From positions 1-12,999 of the forward strand of contig WGAA01000242.1 in NCBI GenBank assembly GCA_015489285.1: 12,999 nucleotides of DNA. The letters are read 5' to 3'. Under the pieces are notes generated by a model. The model worked only from the letters and a program-made list of their open reading frames with translations. It was not told the origin of the DNA and searched no databases. A program made the position numbers and the translations under genes. The stretch is from Anaerolineae bacterium. Its GTDB lineage: Bacteria > Chloroflexota > Anaerolineae > JAADDB01. Shown one piece after another: positions 7,738-12,999 of this stretch (positions are counted from its first letter, which is position 1; every line of letters begins with the position of its first letter).

Positions 7738-7766
7738 TTGACAAAATTCCTTCCCTGTGCTAAGCT
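7738..7766 (+). promoter_or_regulatory. Promoter of the SAM-cycle operon (extended -10 type)
   Basis: A perfect -35 TTGACA (7738-7743) is followed after 17 nt by TAAGCT (7761-7766), which keeps the conserved TA and final T of the -10 box. TG at 7758-7759 gives an extended -10 (TGC before the hexamer). The predicted start near 7773 places the upstream hairpin and the complete SAM-I riboswitch in the transcript. Confidence 0.72.
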
Positions 7767-7779
7767 CCTGCGTGATATG

Positions 7780-7805
7780 GTCATCCCGGCCGATTCTGGG
7801 ATGAC
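7780..7805 (+). repeat. Perfect hairpin just upstream of the riboswitch
   Basis: GTCATCCC (7780-7787) and GGGATGAC (7798-7805) form an 8-bp perfect stem with a 10-nt loop, within the first ~35 nt of the predicted transcript. Its 3' arm could also pair with the riboswitch P1 5' strand, because GGATGA (7799-7804) is complementary to TCATCC (7830-7835). Its role is unknown. Confidence 0.5.
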
Positions 7806-7827
7806 GTACAACTGAATACGTTCTGGA

Positions 7828-7982
7828 TCTCATCCAGAAGGGGGGAGGGACCGGCCCTGTGAACCCCTGGCAACCTGGTTGGGTAGTCCTTAATGCTCCT
7901 GTCGGGCGGCTGCCCGACTAAGGCTTACCTGACTAAGGTGCCAATTCCGGCAGGTGGGGTGCGCCCGCCTGGAAGATGGGAG
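7828..7982 (+). promoter_or_regulatory. SAM-I (S box) riboswitch aptamer
   Basis: A SAM-binding leader RNA that lowers expression when SAM is plentiful. The S-box core is present: GGGGGGAGGGAC, CGGCCCTGTGAAC, CTGGCAACC, AAGGTGCCAATTCC and GGAAGATGGGAG. P1 pairs TCTCATC (7828-7834) with GATGGGA (7975-7981), including one U.G. P3 pairs GGCAACCT (7869-7876, one bulged A) with AGGTGCC (7936-7942). P4 is an 8-bp stem, 7951-7958 with 7964-7971. The interior of P3 is enlarged to 59 nt and holds its own stems (GGTA/TACC, CCTTA/TAAGG and GTCGGGC/GCCCGAC). It sits between the extended -10 promoter and the operon start, and a terminator follows about 21 nt after P1. This fits transcriptional attenuation of the four genes downstream. 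Confidence 0.95.
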
Positions 7983-8003
7983 GGAACTCTCGTTTTTCAA
8001 AGC

Positions 8004-8029
8004 GCGCTCCAACCGGGGCGCTTTTTTTT
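8004..8029 (+). terminator. Rho-independent terminator: expression platform of the SAM riboswitch
   Basis: GCGCTCC (8004-8010) pairs with GGGGCGC (8015-8021) around an AACC loop, with one U.G, followed by eight T residues (8022-8029). It lies between the aptamer and the first gene, so it decides read-through. A possible antiterminator uses the 3' P1 strand (GGAG near 7979-7982) against CTCC in the terminator, but only 4 bp of this is clear to me. Confidence 0.88.
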
Positions 8030-8086
8030 GCCCCGCACGGTCCTTTCCCACACCTTTGCACAGACGAGGAGGCCGAGAACATTCCA

Positions 8087-9094
8087 ATGACCGTGGTCGT
8101 CACCGGTTCCATCGCTTACGATTATATTATGTCCTTTCCCGGCAAGTTCCGGGAACACATCTTACTGGACAACATCGATAACCTGAGTCTTTCCTTCCTG
8201 GTGGATTCGTTGACCCGCCAGCGGGGTGGGTGCGCGCCGAACATCGCTTACAGCTTGAGCCTGTTGGGCATCCGACCGCGCATCATGGCGGCCGCAGGGA
8301 AGGACTTCGACGATTATCGGCGTTGGCTGGAACAGCACAACATCGACCTTTCCTGGCTTCGCGTGTATCCCGATGAGTACACCGCCTCCTTTTTCGTGAG
8401 CACCGACGAGGAGAACAACCAGATCGCCAGCTTCTACACGGGGGCCATGGCCCGCTCCCGGGAGCTTTCCTTCCACGATTTCGACACCTCGGATGTGGAA
8501 CTCGTCGTCATCAGCCCCAATGACCCGGAGGCAATGCGGCGGTATGTTCGCGAGTGCCGTGAGCTGGGCCTGCCCTTCATGTACGACCCCAGCCAGCAAA
8601 TCGTGCGCTTGAGCGCGGAGGACCTGATCGAGGGCATCGAAGCCGCCGACATCGTCATCTGCAACGATTACGAGTACAACCTGATCAAGCGCAAGACCGG
8701 CCTGGATGATGTGGGGGTAGTCACCCGGGCCCGCACGCTCATCGTCACCGAAGGGGAACGTGGGTCCAGCATTTACACGGAGGGACGCAAGATCGCGATC
8801 CCGCCCGCTCCCCCTCGACGCATCGGGGACCCCACAGGGGTCGGGGACGCGTATCGGGCCGGACTCATCGCCGGGCTGCTTCTGGGATTCCCCTGGGAGG
8901 TCTCGGGACGTCTCGGCAGTCTGGCCGCGACGTACGTGTTAGAGCATTCCGGCCCCCAGGAGCACTATTACACGCTGGAGGAGTTCATCGAGCGTTACAA
9001 GCGCACCTTCGGGTACGTCCCCGAGCTGGACGTGCTCCTGAAACGTATGGGCTCCCCTTCACAACCCGAGGATGCGATCCGGGAGGAACCATGA
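8087..9094 (+). CDS. adoK: Adenosine kinase, mycobacterial AdoK-like (PfkB/ribokinase family)
   Basis: Phosphorylates adenosine to AMP with ATP in the cytoplasm, here probably clearing adenosine released by AhcY two genes downstream. Length is 335 residues. The start VVVTGSIAYDYIMSFPGKF, the segment LSFLVDSLTRQRGG, the phrases IASFYTGAM and NDPEAMRRYVRECRELGLPF, and YDPSQQIVRLS all resemble Mycobacterium tuberculosis AdoK as I remember it. PfkB signatures are present: GG at 47-48 and DPTGVGDAYRAG (248-259), with D254 as the catalytic base. ATG 8087 is chosen: the frame is open upstream but would run through the terminator and riboswitch, and the protein family starts here. The Shine-Dalgarno GAGGAGG (8066-8072) is 14 nt away, unusually far, which might lower translation. 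The stop overlaps the next ATG (ATGA). First gene of the operon. An alternative is another ribokinase-family sugar kinase, less likely given the neighbours. Confidence 0.88.
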   Translation: MTVVVTGSIAYDYIMSFPGKFREHILLDNIDNLSLSFLVDSLTRQRGGCAPNIAYSLSLLGIRPRIMAAAGKDFDDYRRWLEQHNIDLSWLRVYPDEYTASFFVSTDEENNQIASFYTGAMARSRELSFHDFDTSDVELVVISPNDPEAMRRYVRECRELGLPFMYDPSQQIVRLSAEDLIEGIEAADIVICNDYEYNLIKRKTGLDDVGVVTRARTLIVTEGERGSSIYTEGRKIAIPPAPPRRIGDPTGVGDAYRAGLIAGLLLGFPWEVSGRLGSLAATYVLEHSGPQEHYYTLEEFIERYKRTFGYVPELDVLLKRMGSPSQPEDAIREEP

Positions 9095-10299
9095 AGAACG
9101 TCCACGTGGAGCAACTGAAGCGAATACCGGTGGCGGCCCAACGGGTGGAATTGGTGGAGCGTAAAGGGGTCGGCCACCCGGATACGATCTCCGACGCCCT
9201 GGCCGAGGAAATATCCCGAGCCTTGAGCCGGGCGTATCTGGACACATTCGGCACGATTCTGCACCACAACGTGGACAAGGGTCTCCTTGTGGCCGGGGTG
9301 ACCGAGCCCCGTTTGAGGGGCGGCCGGGTCATCGAGCCGATGCGTTTCGTCATCGGTGACCGGGCCGTGCTCGAGTACAAGGGGGTGATGATCCCCGTCG
9401 ACGAGATCATTGCGGAGACGGTGGACCGTTGGATTACCCACCACCTGCGCTTTGTCGACCCCGAACGCCACATCGTCATCCAGAACGAGCTCAAGCCGGG
9501 ATCTCCCGAACTGGTCGACATCTTCCACCGGGGGAAGATCGTGGCCAACGACACGTCGGCCGCGGTGGGCTACGCGCCCTTGAGTCCCCTGGAGAAGCTG
9601 GTCTACCGCACGGAACGGTTCATGAACAGCAGCGGCTTCAAGGAGGCCTTCCCGGAGATCGGGGAAGACATCAAGGTGATGGGGGTGCGACAGGGCGGGG
9701 AGGTCACGTTGACCATTGCCGCGGCCTTTGTCGACCGCTTCATCGACAGCGAGGCGACCTACTTCCGTCGCAAGGAGGAGGCCTTGCATCGGGTTTCCGA
9801 GTTCATACGCCGGGAGTTTTCCGACGCGTTCTCCGCCATTCACGTTGACATGAACACGCTGGACGCGCCGGGGCGCGGAGAGGCAGGGATGTATTTGACG
9901 GTGTTAGGCACCTCTGCAGAGGGGGGAGATTGCGGTCAGGTAGGGCGAGGCAACCGGGTAAACGGGGTCATCGCCCTGAACCGCCCTATGGGGACAGAGG
10001 CTGCCGCGGGGAAAAATCCCGTAAGCCACGTGGGCAAGATCTACAACGTGCTGACCCATTATGTGGCCGATGTCATTTACCGGGAAGTGGAGGGGGTAGA
10101 GGAGGTCTACGTGTGGCTCTGTAGCCAGATCGGTCGGCCCATCGATGAGCCTCTGGTCGCTTCCGCCCAGGTCATCTTGCACGAGGGGTGGAACTTACAG
10201 GATGTGGAGCCCTCCGTGCGCGAGATCATCCGACGGGAGCTCCAGAACGTTCACGAGTTCACCCAACGCCTTATTCAAGGCGAATTCAGTGTGTGGTAA
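9091..10299 (+). CDS. mat: Archaeal-type S-adenosylmethionine synthetase (methionine adenosyltransferase)
   Basis: Makes SAM from methionine and ATP. Length is 402 residues, the size of archaeal MATs and not matching the bacterial MetK pattern. Family features are visible: ELVERKGVGHPDTISDALAE with HPD at 29-31, LHHNVDKGLLVAGV (58-64 core), FVIGDRA, NDTSAAVGYAPLSPLE, EDIKVMGVR, and the glycine-rich GTSAEGGDCGQVGRGNRVNG from about 273, followed by RPMGTEAAAGKNPVSHVGK. No key segment looks lost, so it is probably active. ATG 9091 overlaps the adenosine kinase stop and has GGGAGGAA just before it; this coupling implies coordinated production. Codon use resembles the neighbours, so no recent transfer is visible. 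The family is mostly archaeal with sporadic bacterial members. It shares the operon with a complete bacterial MetK, which is the odd point of this window. Confidence 0.93.
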   Translation: MKNVHVEQLKRIPVAAQRVELVERKGVGHPDTISDALAEEISRALSRAYLDTFGTILHHNVDKGLLVAGVTEPRLRGGRVIEPMRFVIGDRAVLEYKGVMIPVDEIIAETVDRWITHHLRFVDPERHIVIQNELKPGSPELVDIFHRGKIVANDTSAAVGYAPLSPLEKLVYRTERFMNSSGFKEAFPEIGEDIKVMGVRQGGEVTLTIAAAFVDRFIDSEATYFRRKEEALHRVSEFIRREFSDAFSAIHVDMNTLDAPGRGEAGMYLTVLGTSAEGGDCGQVGRGNRVNGVIALNRPMGTEAAAGKNPVSHVGKIYNVLTHYVADVIYREVEGVEEVYVWLCSQIGRPIDEPLVASAQVILHEGWNLQDVEPSVREIIRRELQNVHEFTQRLIQGEFSVW

Positions 10300-10343
10300 T
10301 TCGTTGTTTTAACCCCATATCGCATGAGAGGAGGAACACCATC

Positions 10344-11618
10344 GTGACGACAACAGCGAATATTCCCCATGATGTCAAGGACTTGAGTTTGGCCGACAGT
10401 GGCCTTTTGCGCATGGAGTGGGCATGGAAGGAGATGCCCGTACTCCAACTTCTCGAAGAGGAATTTCGCCAGAAACGCCCCCTGGAGGGGGTTCGCATTG
10501 CTGCCTGCTTGCACGTGACCACGGAGACGGCCAATTTGATGCGCGTTCTCAAGGCGGGCGGCGCGCAGGTCGCTTTGACCGCATCTAACCCTTTGAGCAC
10601 CCAGGACGATGTGGCCGCGGCCATCGTCGTTCACCTGGGAATTCCCGTCTTTGCCATCAAAGGCGAGGATCACGAGACCTATTACCGCCACATCCACGCG
10701 GCCCTGGACACGCGACCCCACATTACTATGGACGACGGGGCCGATCTGGTGAGCACCCTGCACAGGGACCGCCGTGAACTTCTGGAGGGGGTCATCGGCG
10801 GTACGGAGGAGACGACGACGGGGGTGATCCGCCTCCGGGCGATGGCCAAGGACGGCGCTCTGCGTTATCCCATCATCGCGGTCAACGATGCCATGACGAA
10901 GCACCTGTTCGACAACCGCTACGGTACGGGACAGAGCACCATCGACGGGATCATCCGGGCGACGAACGTGCTCCTGGCCGGGAAGACGTTTGTGGTCGCC
11001 GGGTACGGCTGGTGCAGTCGAGGGATTGCCATGCGGGCGAAGGGCATGGGAGCGGATGTCATCGTAACCGAGGTGGATCCCCTGCGCGCGCTGGAAGCCC
11101 GGATGGATGGCTACCGGGTTATGCGCATGGTCGATGCGGCCCGGGAGGGGGACATCTTTGTCACGGCGACCGGGGACAAACACGTCATCGACCGTCCCCA
11201 CCTGGAGGTGATGAAGGATGGGGCGATCCTGGCCAATTCGGGGCACTTCAACGTGGAGATCAACATCCCCGCGTTGGAGGAGCTTTCCGTCCGCAAACGC
11301 CGTATTCGCCCCTTCCTGGACGAGTACACGCTGAAGGACGGTCGGCGGCTTTACCTCATCGGTGAAGGACGCCTGGTCAACCTGGCGGCGGCAGAAGGAC
11401 ATCCCAGCGCAGTCATGGACATGTCCTTTGCCAACCAGGCCCTGAGCGTCCTTTACATCAAGGAGCACCATCAGGAGCTGGCGCCTCAGGTGTATCCGGT
11501 GCCGCGCGAGATCGACGAACGGATTGCCCGGCTCAAACTGGAAAGCATGGGAATCGCCATCGACGAACTGACCGAGGAACAGAGGAAATACCTGGAGTCG
11601 TGGGAGGAGGGGACATAA
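10344..11618 (+). CDS. ahcY: S-adenosylhomocysteine hydrolase (adenosylhomocysteinase)
   Basis: NAD-dependent, reversible cleavage of SAH to homocysteine and adenosine, removing the product inhibitor of methyltransferases. Length is 424 residues, the compact form found in many archaea and thermophilic bacteria, with no sign of the extra internal segment of longer bacterial enzymes. Catalytic positions are present: H57 (CLHVTTET), D130/D131 (TMDDGADLV), E156 (GTEETTTG), K186 and D190 (VNDAMTKHLFDN), and H301 (SGHFNVEI). The NAD site is GYGWCSRG (220-227) in the Rossmann segment. The end reads EGHPSAVMDMSFANQAL and then a Glu-rich tail. The start is GTG 10344, with AGGAGG (10329-10334) 9 nt upstream; the frame is open further upstream but would overlap the SAM synthetase gene. 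It lies 44 nt after that gene and 59 nt before metK. Confidence 0.95.
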   Translation: MTTTANIPHDVKDLSLADSGLLRMEWAWKEMPVLQLLEEEFRQKRPLEGVRIAACLHVTTETANLMRVLKAGGAQVALTASNPLSTQDDVAAAIVVHLGIPVFAIKGEDHETYYRHIHAALDTRPHITMDDGADLVSTLHRDRRELLEGVIGGTEETTTGVIRLRAMAKDGALRYPIIAVNDAMTKHLFDNRYGTGQSTIDGIIRATNVLLAGKTFVVAGYGWCSRGIAMRAKGMGADVIVTEVDPLRALEARMDGYRVMRMVDAAREGDIFVTATGDKHVIDRPHLEVMKDGAILANSGHFNVEINIPALEELSVRKRRIRPFLDEYTLKDGRRLYLIGEGRLVNLAAAEGHPSAVMDMSFANQALSVLYIKEHHQELAPQVYPVPREIDERIARLKLESMGIAIDELTEEQRKYLESWEEGT

Positions 11619-11633
11619 TCTCCCAGACCCATC

Positions 11634-11664
11634 CTTGAGTCCATGAGAATCTTGAGTCACATGA
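11634..11664 (+). repeat. Short tandem direct repeat in the ahcY-metK spacer
   Basis: CTTGAGTC followed by CATGA (11634-11646) is repeated as CTTGAGTCACATGA (11651-11664) with a period of 17-18 nt. It ends at the metK Shine-Dalgarno sequence. It may be a simple duplication; a regulatory role is unproven. Confidence 0.4.
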
Positions 11665-11677
11665 AGGGAGTTTGACC

Positions 11678-12922
11678 ATGAGCACAACCTTTATGCGTTC
11701 ACCTAAGTTGTTGTTCACCAGCGAATCCGTGACCGAAGGGCATCCGGACAAGATGTGCGACCAGATTTCGGACGCGGTACTCGACGCCGTCCTGGCCCAG
11801 GATCCGTACGGCCGTGTGGCCTGCGAGACCGCGACGAAAACGGGGTTTGTGATGCTCTTCGGGGAAATCACCACATCCGCACAGCTGAACTTCGACGAAA
11901 TCGCGCGCGGGGTCATTCGGGATATCGGGTACACGAGCAGTGAATACGGGTTCGACGCGGACACGTGCGCGGTCCAGGTGGCCATTGCCAAACAGTCCCC
12001 GGACATTGCTATGGGAGTGGATAAGGCCCTGGAAGCCAAGACGGGGGAGATGAGCGAGGACGAGATCGAGGCCATCGGCGCCGGTGACCAGGGGATGATG
12101 GTGGGGTTTGCCTGTAACGAGACCCCTGAGCTCATGCCCCTCTCCATTAGCTTGGCCCACGCCCTGACCCGCCGTCTGGCTCACGTGCGCAAGGCGGGCA
12201 TCTTGCCCTTCCTGCGGCCCGATGGGAAATCCCAGGTCACGGTGGAGTACAGCTACGGGCGCCCCGTGCGCGTGGATACCGTAGTCATCAGCACCCAACA
12301 CGCCCCGGACATCTCCCAGGAGGAGATTCGGGAAGCGGTCATCGAGCACGTCATCCGGCCCGTTGTGGGGGCATGGCTGGACGAGCGGACGCGTATCTTC
12401 GTGAACCCGACGGGCCGGTTCGTCACCGGGGGCCCCATGGGGGATGCCGGTCTCACTGGGCGCAAGATCATTGTGGACACGTATGGTGGGGTTGCCCGCC
12501 ACGGTGGGGGCGCCTTTTCCGGCAAGGATCCCACGAAAGTGGACCGCTCCGGCGCGTACGCGGCCCGTTACGTGGCCAAGAACATCGTAGCGGCCGGCCT
12601 GGCCGACCGGGTGGAGTTGCAGGTGTCGTACGCCATTGGCGTTGCCAAGCCGGTCAGCTTGAACATCGAAACCTTCGGGACGGGTCGGGTGCCCGACGAG
12701 GTCATCCTGGAGCTGGTGCGACGACACTTCGATCTGCGTCCGGCCGCGATTATCCGCGATCTCGAGCTGCGTCGCCCCATATACCGTCAAGTCGCCGCGT
12801 ACGGCCATTTCGGTCGGCCGGATCTGGACCTGCCCTGGGAGCGGACGGACAAGGCCGAGATCCTGCGAGAGGAAGCCGGTTTGAAGGGCCCCGTACCCGA
12901 AGTGGCCCCGGAGCCGGTTTAA
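11678..12922 (+). CDS. metK: Bacterial-type S-adenosylmethionine synthetase
   Basis: Makes SAM from methionine and ATP, releasing phosphate and diphosphate; cytoplasmic tetramer in characterised members. The 414 residues include the standard signatures: SVTEGHPDKMCDQISDAVLD (HPDK at 22-25), the ATP-binding GAGDQGMMVGFACNET (GAGDQG at 134-139), NPTGRFVTGGPMGDAGLTGR, and the P-loop-like GGGAFSGKDPTKVDRSGAY (from 276). All are intact, so a functional enzyme is expected. ATG 11678 is chosen because AAGGGAG (11664-11670) lies 7 nt upstream; the in-frame TTG at 11672 is too close to it. Last visible gene of the riboswitch-controlled operon, and a second, very distantly related enzyme for the same reaction as the gene at 9091. 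No separate promoter is evident in the 59-nt gap. Confidence 0.96.
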   Translation: MSTTFMRSPKLLFTSESVTEGHPDKMCDQISDAVLDAVLAQDPYGRVACETATKTGFVMLFGEITTSAQLNFDEIARGVIRDIGYTSSEYGFDADTCAVQVAIAKQSPDIAMGVDKALEAKTGEMSEDEIEAIGAGDQGMMVGFACNETPELMPLSISLAHALTRRLAHVRKAGILPFLRPDGKSQVTVEYSYGRPVRVDTVVISTQHAPDISQEEIREAVIEHVIRPVVGAWLDERTRIFVNPTGRFVTGGPMGDAGLTGRKIIVDTYGGVARHGGGAFSGKDPTKVDRSGAYAARYVAKNIVAAGLADRVELQVSYAIGVAKPVSLNIETFGTGRVPDEVILELVRRHFDLRPAAIIRDLELRRPIYRQVAAYGHFGRPDLDLPWERTDKAEILREEAGLKGPVPEVAPEPV

Positions 12923-12969
12923 AGAAGAATTTCTGAAGATAACCACACATTTCCTGTCCACGGTCGGGT

Positions 12970-12999
12970 TTCTTACACTTCAACACATGCGTGTAAGAA
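12970..12999. repeat. Inverted repeat at the window edge downstream of metK
   Basis: TTCTTACAC (12970-12978) and GTGTAAGAA (12991-12999) form a perfect 9-bp stem with a 12-nt loop. The arms end exactly at the window edge, so the true length is unknown. It could be the operon terminator or an operator for the next gene. Confidence 0.5.

Noticed and set aside
7976..8086. N-terminal extension of the adenosine kinase frame
   Set aside because: It would be encoded by the 3' P1 strand and the terminator of the riboswitch; the conserved family N-terminus begins at ATG 8087.
7890..8090. 65-75-codon ORFs on both strands over the riboswitch
   Set aside because: They are explained by the structured, GC-rich aptamer and terminator; no ribosome binding site or family signal.
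10188..10343. N-terminal extension of the ahcY frame
   Set aside because: It overlaps the end of the SAM synthetase gene and has no family similarity; GTG 10344 has a good ribosome binding site.
10275..11687. 470-codon minus-strand frame across ahcY
   Set aside because: Antisense to a gene with all catalytic residues in place; composition typical of a chance frame.
11699..12961. 420-codon minus-strand frame across metK
   Set aside because: Antisense to a gene with intact MetK motifs; no recognisable family features.

Overview
The window (roughly 60% GC by eye) is ordinary, dense bacterial chromosome from what looks like a thermophilic or soil Chloroflexota-type organism. The reasons are a mycobacterial-style adenosine kinase, an archaeal-type SAM synthetase and a compact S-adenosylhomocysteine hydrolase, a Cys-paired lipoprotein with the TSLGCP motif that I associate with Chloroflexota, and a very long secreted subtilase with PKD and DNRLRE-like modules. 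The phylum call is an inference of moderate to low confidence. There is no prophage, IS element, CRISPR array, tRNA or rRNA that I can recognise. Layout: (1) 1-1480, the end of a type 2 isopentenyl-diphosphate isomerase gene overlaps (ATGA) a geranylgeranyl/polyprenyl diphosphate synthase gene, forming an isoprenoid chain-building operon. (2) 1657-2355, a coiled-coil/zinc-ribbon protein with its own putative promoter. (3) 2352-6728, a near-consensus promoter overlapping the preceding stop codon, an unexplained ~290-nt leader, then a 1349-residue secreted serine protease. (4) 6740-6772, a strong GC hairpin between convergent genes; its U-rich tail lies on the minus strand. (5) 6821-7552 (minus), a lipoprotein made of two tandem divergent repeats. 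(6) 7553-8086, a divergent intergenic region with a promoter for each direction, two perfect inverted repeats, a SAM-I riboswitch with an enlarged P3 arm, and a rho-independent terminator. (7) 8087-12922, a four-gene operon under that riboswitch: adenosine kinase, archaeal-type SAM synthetase, S-adenosylhomocysteine hydrolase and bacterial-type MetK. The operon is the centrepiece. SAM synthetase makes the methyl donor, AhcY splits the SAH product into homocysteine and adenosine, and adenosine kinase removes adenosine so that the reversible AhcY reaction runs forward. Both the archaeal-type and the bacterial-type SAM synthetases are intact in the same transcription unit, so one pathway step is covered twice by very distantly related enzymes, apparently under one SAM-sensing switch. 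The most worthwhile follow-up is to learn why both are kept, and what the enlarged riboswitch arm and its upstream hairpin do.
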